Assembly: GCA_031550975.1 (NCBI GenBank)
Contig: JAVBOC010000011.1
Coordinates: forward strand, 1-64,000
Direction: 5' to 3'
Length of the DNA: 64,000 nt
Origin: UBA947 sp031550975
GTDB taxonomy: Bacteria; Cyanobacteriota; Vampirovibrionia; Gastranaerophilales; Gastranaerophilaceae
The notes beneath the pieces are model-generated. The model did not search any database and had not been told where the DNA came from. It worked only from the letters and a program-made list of their open reading frames with translations. Shown piece after piece: positions 35,501 to 43,734 of this stretch; the stretch's first letter is position 1, and every line of letters begins with the position of its first letter. Both the position numbers and the translations under genes were made by a program.

Positions 35501-37696
35501 GCCGCCGGCAATCTTTGTTAACACAACTTCTGTATTAACAGGAGCAGTGAAGGTTTCAGTGCTGCCCCGTACAGCAGTATTTTTATTGAAAGTCGATTTG
35601 TTAATTGTCATAACCCCGCTGGCTGGTGCTTCGTTATAAATTGCCCCGCCGAGGTTTGCAGAGTTTGTTGTAAAAGCGGCTGCATCAATGATATTTTGTT
35701 CCCCAATGAATCCTATTTCTGTGATGTTATCCGCGCTTGAAAAATTTGCAATCGCGCCACCTGCACCGTTATTGTTTGCATTCTTTGCGGTGTTTGATAC
35801 AAATGAGGTGCCGCCTCTAATACTAAAAGCGCTGTTATAACCGTTATAAAGCGCGCCGCCACGCGCAAAATCTCCTGTTACGGAATTAAATTTGAAAGCA
35901 GTTTTATTGTTTAGATATAAATACCCGTCATTATAAATAGCACCCCCATCGTATAGAGCCGTGTTTGAAATGAAAGTTGAACCAGTCGCGCTCAAATATG
36001 GGCCGGTGAGATAAATGGCTCCGCCGCGTTCTGCACTGTTTTTGTTAAAAGCGGTTTTATTTATTGTAAAATTGCCATAACCTAAATTTGCTGTGATTGC
36101 GCCGCCGTTTCGTCCGGCGCTGTTTAGGTCAAATCTTGCGTTGTTGATGTTTAGGTCACCGGAGTTATATATCGCGCCGCCATCGTTTGCTGCATAATTT
36201 GAGTCGAATTTTGTTCCGTTTAAAGTTGTTGTCGACATTGCTCCAATGCCCATTGCTCCGCCATTATTTGAGGCACTATTTTTCGAGAATGTTGATTTGT
36301 TATCGGTATAAATTCCATACTCTGCATTGTAAATCGCTCCGCCATCAGATGCTGAGTTTGACAAGAATTTTGACGAATTGATAGAGAGGGTTTTATACAT
36401 TTCATTATATATTGCACCACCTGAATAATCTGTAGTGTTGGCGATAAAAGTCGACCCTTTAACTGTCATCTGACCGTTATTATTTATCGCTCCGCCTTGG
36501 TGGGTTGCCCCGTTATACTGAAACTTTGAGCCGGTGATTGTTGCAATACCGTTTTCTCCGTTATAAATTGCTCCGCCATAAGCCGCGGTGTTGCCGCGAT
36601 AAGTGTTGTTAACCTTATCGTAATCGCCAAATGTTGAGGAAATAACGTTTAAGGTCCCGTTGTTATAAACTGCGCCGCCCGATCCGTAAAGGATATCATT
36701 TTGCAGAAAGATCGAACCCTTTAATGTAGCTGTACCGAGTTCGTTGTATACTGCTGAGCCGATGTTTGACAGAAACTTCGACCCTGAATCGGTATAATTT
36801 CCAATGTTGTATACAGCACCGCCAATGCCGGTGTTTTGGGTAAAAGTTACTTTATTTGTTTTTAGAGTTCCGTAGATATTTGCAATTGCGCCGCCTTTGT
36901 CCGCAGAATTTAAAATGAAGGTTCCGCCTGAGATATTAGCGATAGCTCTGCTGAGTGTTGAAGGCCAGGGTATCGGCCAAGTAGAACCAATTTGGTTGCC
37001 ATAGTCATCAACCGCTATTCCAAACATATCATCATTTATATTTAGTATGGCTCCACCGCCGCTTACTGCACCGGCTTGACCTGTTGCCCGGTTGCCTTCA
37101 AATAAAACATTTTTAACAGTTAAAGTAGAGATTAACGGTATTCCATCAATTGTGCCGCCGTAGTTTGCGACAGCGCCACCGCCTAATTTAGCTTCGTTAT
37201 AATGAAAAGTTGAACCGTCCAGAGTGGTTTTTCCAGATGCCATAATTGCGCCGCCTGAGGCTTCCGCTTTATTAAATCTGAAGTAAGATCTCTTGTCGTT
37301 GTAAGTCCCAAAGCTATATATTGCTCCGCCCGAACTTAATGGGTTTGGATCGTAAAAACCCTCCACGGAATTGCTGTAGATTTGTACCCCGTTTGTATTT
37401 AAGACACCCTGTAAATTTGCGATTGCCCCGCCGACTCTGGCTTTATTGTTATAAATAGAGCCGCCTTTTATAGTCAGTTTTGCCCTGCCTTGTGTTTTGA
37501 GGCTGTCATTATACAACGCTCCTGCTCCGCCGAAACCACCAAGTTCTGAATAGTTGATGTAACCGAAATAATCTTCATCAATTATTGTAATATTAAACGG
37601 TGCAATAAGAGCCTCATAACCAAATGAAGGTATTGCACCGCCGAAAATCATCACAATTAAAATTGCTGCCGCAACAAAAAAATCTCTCTTAAACAT
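32543..37696 (-). CDS. Pmp-like autotransporter adhesin with GGAI/FxxN repeats
   Basis: A 1717-residue outer-membrane protein. A signal peptide lies at about 1-28. The passenger of about 1,350 residues consists of irregular repeats with GGAIYN-type turns (I count about 33 GGA[I/V/L/M]) alternating with SxFxxN. It should form a right-handed beta-helix on the cell surface. A C-terminal autotransporter barrel of about 280 residues follows (WFRPYATFEKVG to FGFKISLGQK). The GGAI plus FxxN pairing is the hallmark of chlamydial Pmp proteins. The final residue is Lys rather than the common aromatic. Probably adhesion to host or other cells; the ligand is unknown. Confidence 0.9.
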   Translation of the reverse strand: MFKRDFFVAAAILIVMIFGGAIPSFGYEALIAPFNITIIDEDYFGYINYSELGGFGGAGALYNDSLKTQGRAKLTIKGGSIYNNKARVGGAIANLQGVLNTNGVQIYSNSVEGFYDPNPLSSGGAIYSFGTYNDKRSYFRFNKAEASGGAIMASGKTTLDGSTFHYNEAKLGGGAVANYGGTIDGIPLISTLTVKNVLFEGNRATGQAGAVSGGGAILNINDDMFGIAVDDYGNQIGSTWPIPWPSTLSRAIANISGGTFILNSADKGGAIANIYGTLKTNKVTFTQNTGIGGAVYNIGNYTDSGSKFLSNIGSAVYNELGTATLKGSIFLQNDILYGSGGAVYNNGTLNVISSTFGDYDKVNNTYRGNTAAYGGAIYNGENGIATITGSKFQYNGATHQGGAINNNGQMTVKGSTFIANTTDYSGGAIYNEMYKTLSINSSKFLSNSASDGGAIYNAEYGIYTDNKSTFSKNSASNNGGAMGIGAMSTTTLNGTKFDSNYAANDGGAIYNSGDLNINNARFDLNSAGRNGGAITANLGYGNFTINKTAFNKNSAERGGAIYLTGPYLSATGSTFISNTALYDGGAIYNDGYLYLNNKTAFKFNSVTGDFARGGALYNGYNSAFSIRGGTSFVSNTAKNANNNGAGGAIANFSSADNITEIGFIGEQNIIDAAAFTTNSANLGGAIYNEAPASGVMTINKSTFNKNTAVRGSTETFTAPVNTEVVLTKIAGGAIYNESGKITINSSAFNNNSAVYKYIAEETTYNDYGYSSNSGALNTQSSYGLGGAVYNNGEMEINSGTTFKGNIAGSQGGAIYNEGTLTIDNATFQSNSANSKMDIVISNQYESLMPNNNYKDTLKVNEYTGHGGAIFNNEDGFASITGGTFKSNVAAQQGGAIANDGTLTVDGTIFQSNTAKTISNYYYIKEDYSDYFDSYGNLVNAKLLTYNTDLSFEGAGGAIFNYGDAYLQNAQFIGNTAIFGGAIANAENLVVENSIFKNNNAKCKSTEIYSMEAYNTATGKKVEGWKDRPDVYGDGEGGAMVNRDGNVYISGSTFTSNSSVLGGAIANGGHMIIENSTFTSNSAKDTFSPKADISGGGGAIATHFMSTTNIRNSTFNKNISDYGGAIATRGGTVNIVDSSFTNNIAGIKGGAIYAFDEATVNIIANNKDVVFQGNKAAGKSNAIHLVNSTLNLEAANGHYIRIYDDISAEDEIDYDGGISKRASEINVYSDRDYNNDLYVQLNKVTGVTVSYNAPGGILHLADEANFTNNILNLSGMSTLSLVNGRIGTLNLNSFNFTDDGTVNLALDVNLRNGTADSIVASSVTGAGSLNVNTFNIIDESPSATTIIMPFPAFFPDDIPLDANFGADPILGRIFKYRLDVDKLHHRFGFTRVGFNPVILASSVAAQAGGYLNQLNSYEQAFTNMDMRMLLTRNEREALKLQNRYASTYPGTFSSEQNRTKDAEAWFRPYATFEKVGLKNGPNVSNTAYGSYFGGDTQLFELKNGFEGSYGVYVGYNGSHQNYDGVSIYQNGGTLGFVGTLYKGNFFTGLTANVGANGAEANTYFGSENFSLIMSGIASKTGYNFEFAQGKFIIQPSFLMSYSFINTFDYTNAAGVRITSDPLSAIQLSPGIKFIGNLKNGWQPYLGVNMVWNIMDQTRFKASDITLPQLAVKPFVEYGIGVQKRWGERFSGFGQAMIRNGGRNGIALSFGFKISLGQK

Positions 37697-37776
37697 AATC
37701 CAATTCCTAATCTTAATTCCTAAATTAAGAATACCATGAACAGACCCTTAAAGCACCTGAAAGTTAAGCTATAATA

Positions 37777-37808
37777 AAAAGCGCCTGTATATTACAACAG
37801 ACGCTTTT
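37777..37808 (-). terminator. terminator of the rpoB-rpoC1-rpoC2 operon
   Basis: AAAAGCGCCTGT (37777-37788) pairs with ACAGACGCTTTT (37797-37808), one G-U pair in the minus-strand RNA, followed by T's. It lies 19 nt beyond the rpoC2 stop. Confidence 0.85.
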
Positions 37809-37826
37809 AACTCGTGTTTGATTTAA

Positions 37827-40800
37827 TTATTCTTCATCTGATTCGATATCGTCTTCAATATCAGATTCTAAGTCAGGTTCCAAGTCAGCCGCTCCAAGGT
37901 CTTCATCATCAATGATGAAGTTTCCTTTGATGTCTTCTTTGAAATCATCTTCGTCGTTTTCATCAAAACCGCCGCTAAGTTCGTCTTCCAAAGAGAATTC
38001 AGGAGTTCCGAACATTCCTTCAATTTCTTCGAGGATTGCGGATGGTTTGCGAGCCTGATTTTTCATCGCTACTGCGCGTTTTCTTTCTTCGCGTTCTTTT
38101 TCTTCGTTAGCGTTGGTTAAGTGGTGGAAACCTGTACCGGCAGGGATTAATCTACCGATAATTACGTTTTCTTTCAAGCCGCGCAATGCGTCTTGTTTGC
38201 CATCAACCGCTGCTTCTGTCAAGATACGTGTTGTTTCTTGGAATGAAGCTGCTGAAATGAAGCTGTCTGTGTTCAACGATGCTTTTGTAATACCTAAAAG
38301 CATATATTCACAAGTTGCAACTTCGCCGCCTGCCTCTTTAGCCTTCTCGTTTTCCTTCTCGAATGTCTGAAGTTCAACAAGTTCCGCAGGAAGCAATGTT
38401 GTATCACCGCCGTCAACGATTCTGACTTTTTTAGTCATCTGACGTACGATAATCTCAACGTGTTTATCAGCGATTTCAACGCCTTGAGAACGGTATACGC
38501 GCTGCACTTCGTCAACAAGATATTGCTGCGCCGCTTCAGGACCGTTTAATCTGATAACATCATGCGGGTTCAAAGGACCGCTTGTTAAAGGCTGACCTTT
38601 TGTGATTTTTTGCTTATCGTGAACAATGATGTTCGCATCAATTGTGTATTTAATCTCAACTCTGCCGTTGTCGTTTACAAGGTAAAGTCTTGGCAAGTCG
38701 TCGTCTGTTTCGATTTCAGCAACACCGTCTTCTTCAGCCAAAATAGCAGAATCTTTAGGTTTTCTACCTTCAAGAAGTTCTTCGACCCTTGGAAGACCTT
38801 GAACGATGTCCCCGGTTTTCTGTCTTTCGAATACTAATGTTGCGATAACGTCGCCGCGTAGAACAAGCGCACTGCCTTCAACCAGGAGTAATGTACCCGG
38901 GCTGATTAAGTAAGGACGACCTGTGCGGATTGAAACTTCACCTTTGTTTACAGCGATAACCTGACCTGAAATAGTCGATTTTTCGCCGTTGTCAGAAAGG
39001 ATTGAATCAAGACGTACGAAATCACCTTTTTTAACGTTAGCTTTTCCTTTGACAGGAATAACTGTTTCGTATTTTTCGCTTGTTAAAAGTAATCTTCTTG
39101 CTTCTGCTTTGTCGTCTTTAATTGAAGCTACACCGTCGTTAATTGCAAGAACCTGAGTTTTTGCAACCGGTGTTTTTGGAGCGATTGTAGCACCGTCTTC
39201 AACCAAAAGTTCTGTCTGAAGTGACGAAAGCGATTTGATGTTGCTCTCAGTTTCACGACGAACGATTAAGTTTTCAAGAACTACAATTCTCAAAGCTTCT
39301 TTCGCATCAAGTTCTACCATACCTTTAAGGTGTGATAAATAACCTTGCATTTGAAGCACCAAGCTGGTTCTTGTGATAGTTGAACCGTCAAGGTTTCTAA
39401 CACGAGCGCCGTCTTTGTACTGCAATTGTGTAACAGGTACGATATCAATCAAGCCGTCAGATGTGTTGAATTTAATAGAAACATCTTTTTGCTTAACCTC
39501 TAACATCTGAACCGGTCTTACAAGAATTTGTATAGGCTGGTTTGAGATGTGGTCTTCGTCGATTGAAAGATTTGTATCAAGTTCTTCATCCAAATCATCG
39601 ATATCCAAGTCATCAAGTGAAGAATCCATAATCGTTACGATAGAAGTAGCTTTTGCTTTAACTCCTTCAGCGATTACAGTACCTTTCTTAATCACTTCGC
39701 CTTCGTCAACTTTTAATTCGCTAACGCTTGGAAGTGTGTGGATTTCACCAGGACGAATTGTGATTTCGTGGATGATATCATTATATTCTTTGAACTCAAC
39801 GATACCGTCGATATGACAGTAAACGTCTTTAACAACTTCTGTTCCGGCAGTTACCTGTGTTCCGTTTTCAACCATTTTCAAGCTGCTGTCTTTGTTAATT
39901 TGGTGAATTTCTTCAGGAATAAATACAACAGTACCAGGTTTGGTGATGATTTGGTTGTCGTCAACTTCAACGTCAACGTAGCGGATTTCACCGGAGGAAG
40001 TTACAGCGCACTCATCATCGATAAGTTCGGCAATAATCATACCGTTTTCAACGGTTGTATCAACCGGTGCTTTAACGATGTATTTTTCGCCTGTGCTCTT
40101 AACTGTCCAAAGTTGTTCTTTTTTAGTTTGTTCAAAAGTAGCGTTTCCAGGCATAATTGACGCGATTACGATTGTCAATTCTTTACCCTGAACGATTTTT
40201 TTGATTTTCTTACCTTCAAATTTAATTTCTTCAATCTCAAGGTCATCGCCGAATCTTACTTCACCGCCATGTTCAGAGATGGTAAGAGTTTCAGCAAGTT
40301 TTTCCCCTGTGCTGATTTTTTGTTCATCTTTAACAAGAACTTTTGATCCGCCCGGAAGGTTGTAAACATCTCCGCCAAGAACCCAGATAATACCTTGTTT
40401 ATTGGTTGTTCTTGAAATGTTGCCCTGACGGTCTTTTTTCTCGTCTGCGATAAAGTCTTCGTATAAAACTTCACCACTCAAATCAGATGAAATATCTTTT
40501 GTCGCTTTTTCTGTCAAACGGCTTCCGTCCCCTTGGCTTACCGGTTCATAAGAAGCGAGCTTGAATCCTTTTTCAACACTCATTCCATTTGTGAAATATA
40601 CTGTTGAACCCGCAGGAATGTGGTAAGATTCAGTCTTCTTAGCGCCTTTGATTTCAATATCAGCTTCATAGTTTGCGATATTTACGACTTCCCCGTGACG
40701 GGTTCTTACTTCGCGTGTTTTAAGTTTAGAAACAACTTCACCGGCAATGTTTGCATCAACGGTTTTAGCAGCCCCTGCACCTCTAAATACACCACCCGTG

Positions 40801-41822
40801 TGGAATGTTCTCATCGTAAGCTGTGTTCCCGGCTCCCCGATTGACTGTGCTGCGATAATACCGATAGCTTCACCAACGTCAACCGGTTTTTGGGTAGTCA
40901 TTGCCCAACCGTAACATTTTTGGCAGATACCGTATTCAAGTCCGCAAGTCAAACCTGAACGCACTTTTAATTCGCTTAGTTCAAGGTGAGAAATGCTTTT
41001 TACATCTTCACGGTCCATAGTTGTTCCGTTTTTAATGATAACTTTGCCTTTTTCGTCTTTAATATCTTGAGCAACCGTACGGCCTAAAAGTCTGTCAATC
41101 AACGGTACAATGATGTTGTCGCCGTCAGTGATAGGCTTCATAAGGATGTGTTTTGAAGTTTGGCAATCCATATCGCGGATAATTACATCCTGCGCAACGT
41201 CAACAAGACGTCTTGTTAAGTATCCTGAGTCAGCTGTTTTTAACGCTGTATCTACCAGACCTTTACGCGCACCGTATGATGAAATGATGTACTCTGTTAC
41301 AGACAAACCTTCTTTAAAGTTTGATTTAATCGGTAAGTCGATGATTTGACCTTCCGCGTCTGCCATCAGACCACGCATCCCTACCAGCTGAGAAACCTGT
41401 GAAAGGTTACCTCTCGCTCCGGAGAATGCCATCATATAAACCGGGTTTAGTCTGTCAAAGTTTTCAACTACCGTGTCAGTCAATTTTGAAGTAGTTTCTG
41501 ACCAGGTGTCGATAACCTTTGTATAACGCTCAACCTCAGTGATGTCGCCTTTTAAGTACTTGTTTGTTGAAACTTCAATTTCTTTTTCCGCTTCATTCAA
41601 CAAGGCCTTTTTGCTTTCAGGAACCTGCAAGTCTGCGATAGAAATCGTTGTACCGGATTTTGTCGCATATCTGTAACCAAGGTCTTTTAAGCTGTTCGCT
41701 AGTTCAGCAGTTTTTGCTCCGCCGAATTCAAGATAGATGTGAGTTAAAAGCTTGTTTAAAGCTTTTTTGTCCATCTGTTCGTTAATAAAATCTAATGATT
41801 TTTTATTCGTTAATGTTTCCAT
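37827..41822 (-). CDS. rpoC2: RNA polymerase subunit beta' C-terminal part (cyanobacterial-type RpoC2)
   Basis: A 1331-residue catalytic-core subunit. The bridge-helix/F-loop segment SGARGNLSQVSQLVGMRGLM is near residue 137. A zinc site is formed with CGLEYGICQKCYGW, and the trigger-loop start EPGTQLTMRTFHTGG is near 330. The next conserved block, GLPRVEELLEGRKPKDSAI, begins only at 1009. The roughly 670 residues between hold repeated beta-barrel-like segments, like the giant SI3 insertion of cyanobacterial RpoC2. The end SFQETTRILTEAAVDGKQDAL is normal, but a very acidic tail of about 60 residues follows. Separate rpoC1 and rpoC2 genes mark the cyanobacterial lineage. Confidence 0.97.
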   Translation of the reverse strand: METLTNKKSLDFINEQMDKKALNKLLTHIYLEFGGAKTAELANSLKDLGYRYATKSGTTISIADLQVPESKKALLNEAEKEIEVSTNKYLKGDITEVERYTKVIDTWSETTSKLTDTVVENFDRLNPVYMMAFSGARGNLSQVSQLVGMRGLMADAEGQIIDLPIKSNFKEGLSVTEYIISSYGARKGLVDTALKTADSGYLTRRLVDVAQDVIIRDMDCQTSKHILMKPITDGDNIIVPLIDRLLGRTVAQDIKDEKGKVIIKNGTTMDREDVKSISHLELSELKVRSGLTCGLEYGICQKCYGWAMTTQKPVDVGEAIGIIAAQSIGEPGTQLTMRTFHTGGVFRGAGAAKTVDANIAGEVVSKLKTREVRTRHGEVVNIANYEADIEIKGAKKTESYHIPAGSTVYFTNGMSVEKGFKLASYEPVSQGDGSRLTEKATKDISSDLSGEVLYEDFIADEKKDRQGNISRTTNKQGIIWVLGGDVYNLPGGSKVLVKDEQKISTGEKLAETLTISEHGGEVRFGDDLEIEEIKFEGKKIKKIVQGKELTIVIASIMPGNATFEQTKKEQLWTVKSTGEKYIVKAPVDTTVENGMIIAELIDDECAVTSSGEIRYVDVEVDDNQIITKPGTVVFIPEEIHQINKDSSLKMVENGTQVTAGTEVVKDVYCHIDGIVEFKEYNDIIHEITIRPGEIHTLPSVSELKVDEGEVIKKGTVIAEGVKAKATSIVTIMDSSLDDLDIDDLDEELDTNLSIDEDHISNQPIQILVRPVQMLEVKQKDVSIKFNTSDGLIDIVPVTQLQYKDGARVRNLDGSTITRTSLVLQMQGYLSHLKGMVELDAKEALRIVVLENLIVRRETESNIKSLSSLQTELLVEDGATIAPKTPVAKTQVLAINDGVASIKDDKAEARRLLLTSEKYETVIPVKGKANVKKGDFVRLDSILSDNGEKSTISGQVIAVNKGEVSIRTGRPYLISPGTLLLVEGSALVLRGDVIATLVFERQKTGDIVQGLPRVEELLEGRKPKDSAILAEEDGVAEIETDDDLPRLYLVNDNGRVEIKYTIDANIIVHDKQKITKGQPLTSGPLNPHDVIRLNGPEAAQQYLVDEVQRVYRSQGVEIADKHVEIIVRQMTKKVRIVDGGDTTLLPAELVELQTFEKENEKAKEAGGEVATCEYMLLGITKASLNTDSFISAASFQETTRILTEAAVDGKQDALRGLKENVIIGRLIPAGTGFHHLTNANEEKEREERKRAVAMKNQARKPSAILEEIEGMFGTPEFSLEDELSGGFDENDEDDFKEDIKGNFIIDDEDLGAADLEPDLESDIEDDIESDEE

Positions 41823-41883
41823 TTTCTTTCCTTCTTGATTGTTAGTAATTATTATTTACCGTGTTATGCTGTACGCGCTTGCT

Positions 41884-43593
41884 TTACGCTAAAGCTTTTT
41901 GCACAGCTTCGTTGAAGATAATTCTTCCCGGAGTTGTTTCTATTCTTTCACCGCGCTCATCTCTTACAGTGATTTTGTCGTGTAATTTGATAACGCCGGC
42001 TTGCAACGCAGAGATTGCGTCCTGGAAGTTGTAGAAATAACCTTTTGACTCCATTTCCATGTCTTTGATAGTTGTTAAGTAGTACATACCAAGGACCATA
42101 TCCTGAGTTGGAGTGATAATCGGTTTACCGGTTGCCGGAGCAAGGATGTTGTTAGTAGCTAACATAAGCATACGAGCTTCGGTCTGAGCCTCAATTGAGA
42201 GAGGAACGTGAACCGCCATTTGGTCACCGTCGAAGTCGGCGTTGAACGCTGTACATACGAGCGGGTGAAGTTGGATTGCACGACCTTCAACCAGTTTTGG
42301 TTCAAATGCTTGAATACCAAGTCTGTGAAGGGTTGGTGCACGGTTTAGAAGTACCGGATGGCCTTCAATAACCTCCTCTAAAATATCCCAAACAACTGCT
42401 TCAGAACGTTCGATTTTCTTTTTCGCAGATTTAATGTTTTGAACATATCCGCGTTCAATAAGTTTGTTTACAACAAACGGTTTGAACAATTCAATCGCCA
42501 TTTCTTTTGGCAGACCGCATTGGTTAAGTTTCAATTGCGGACCAACTACGATAACCGAACGGCCTGAGTAGTCAACCCTTTTACCAAGGAGGTTCTGTCT
42601 GAAACGACCTTGTTTACCTTCAATGATGTTAGAAAGTGATTTTAATGCACGGTTGTTAGGTCCAACAACTGTTCTTCCACGGCGGCCGTTGTCAATCAAC
42701 GCGTCAACCGCTTCTTGAAGCATACGTTTTTCGTTTCTTACGATGATTTCAGGAGCACCCATCTCTAACAATCTTTGCAAACGGTTGTTTCTGTTAATAA
42801 CACGTCTGTAAAGGTCGTTCAAGTCAGATGTCGCGAATCTTCCGCCGTCTAACTGAACCATCGGACGCAAATCCGGTGGAGTTACAGGAAGAACATCCAT
42901 AATCATCCAAGTTGGGTCTGTATTTGAAGAAATCAATGAATCAAGCAGTCTTAAACGCTTAATTAATTTACTTTTTCTTTGTACAGAAGTAACGTTGCCT
43001 GCTAATTCGGTTCTGATTTCTTCCGCAAGTTCTTTAATATTAACTTCTGCAAGAAGTTCTTTAACCGCTTCAGCACCAATACCTACTTTTAGAGCAGATT
43101 CTTCGTTTTCTACCATGTAGTCTTCGTATTCTTCTTCGTTTAACAACTGCAATTTTTTGAAGCTGCTCTCAGCAGGGTCAATTACAATGTAGTTGTTGAA
43201 GTAGATTACCTGTTCAAGGTCTTTCAAGGTTACATCAAGCAACAAACCAAGGTATGACGGGATTCCTTTAAGGAACCAGATGTGTGATACCGGTGCAGCA
43301 AGTTTGATGTGCCCCATTCTTTGACGTCTTACTTTTGAATCGGTAACCTCAACTCCGCATCGTTCGCAGATGATACCTTTGTGACGAACGCGTTTGTACT
43401 TTCCGCAATAGCATTCCCAGTCCTTTGATGGCCCGAAAATTCTTTCGCAGAATAAACCGTCGCGTTCAGGTTTTAAGGTACGGTAGTTGATGGTTTCCGG
43501 CTTTGTAACTTCGCCGAAAGACCATTTAAGCACTCGGTCGGGTGACGCGATACTTATTCTTATATAATCAAAATAGTCGATACTTGTGGACAT
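41884..43593 (-). CDS. rpoC1: RNA polymerase subunit gamma (beta' N-terminal part, RpoC1)
   Basis: A 569-residue subunit with the N-terminal zinc-binding domain (CYCGKYKRVRHKGIICERCG, residues 62-81) and the clamp helices. The active-site motif NADFDGDQMAVHVPLS near residue 450 has the three Mg-binding Asp. It ends normally before the bridge region, which is encoded by rpoC2 61 nt downstream. The stop is clean and RpoC2 has its own start with a ribosome binding site, so this is a genuine split and not a frameshift. Slightly shorter than cyanobacterial gamma. Confidence 0.97.
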   Translation of the reverse strand: MSTSIDYFDYIRISIASPDRVLKWSFGEVTKPETINYRTLKPERDGLFCERIFGPSKDWECYCGKYKRVRHKGIICERCGVEVTDSKVRRQRMGHIKLAAPVSHIWFLKGIPSYLGLLLDVTLKDLEQVIYFNNYIVIDPAESSFKKLQLLNEEEYEDYMVENEESALKVGIGAEAVKELLAEVNIKELAEEIRTELAGNVTSVQRKSKLIKRLRLLDSLISSNTDPTWMIMDVLPVTPPDLRPMVQLDGGRFATSDLNDLYRRVINRNNRLQRLLEMGAPEIIVRNEKRMLQEAVDALIDNGRRGRTVVGPNNRALKSLSNIIEGKQGRFRQNLLGKRVDYSGRSVIVVGPQLKLNQCGLPKEMAIELFKPFVVNKLIERGYVQNIKSAKKKIERSEAVVWDILEEVIEGHPVLLNRAPTLHRLGIQAFEPKLVEGRAIQLHPLVCTAFNADFDGDQMAVHVPLSIEAQTEARMLMLATNNILAPATGKPIITPTQDMVLGMYYLTTIKDMEMESKGYFYNFQDAISALQAGVIKLHDKITVRDERGERIETTPGRIIFNEAVQKALA

Positions 43594-43612
43594 TTTTTCT
43601 CCTTTATTTTTT

Positions 43613-43640
43613 TGTCATCCTGAACTTGATTCAGGATCTG
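43613..43640. repeat. family A repeat arm in the rpoB-rpoC1 gap
   Basis: TGTCATCCTGAACTTGATTC and onward to 43640 is the exact reverse complement of the right arm of the repeat at 5607-5635. Confidence 0.85.
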
Positions 43641-43660
43641 CCACCGTTGTCGGTGTGAAG

Positions 43661-43734
43661 ACCCCTCACCCGGATTTCTAAGTTCAACTTGGTTTCACTA
43701 AGAAATCCTTCCCTCTCCCCAAGGGGCGAGGTGG
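43661..43734. repeat. family B repeat abutting the rpoB stop codon
   Basis: An element of about 74 bp with ends ACCCCTCACCC and GGGGCGAGGTGG, and an inner inverted pair GGATTTCT/AGAAATCC (43672-43679/43701-43708). It ends one base before the rpoB stop codon (43735-43737). It is the relative of the copy translated inside nagA. Confidence 0.85.

Noticed and set aside
32543..37696. Repetitive DNA that could be taken for a CRISPR array or tandem repeat locus
   Set aside because: The periodicity is irregular and follows protein repeats of the autotransporter; no constant repeat with unique spacers. No CRISPR array or cas gene was seen anywhere in the window.
41823..41883. Possible frameshift breaking a single rpoC gene
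   Set aside because: Both parts have proper ends and starts at the position of the known cyanobacterial rpoC1/rpoC2 split, with a 61-nt gap.
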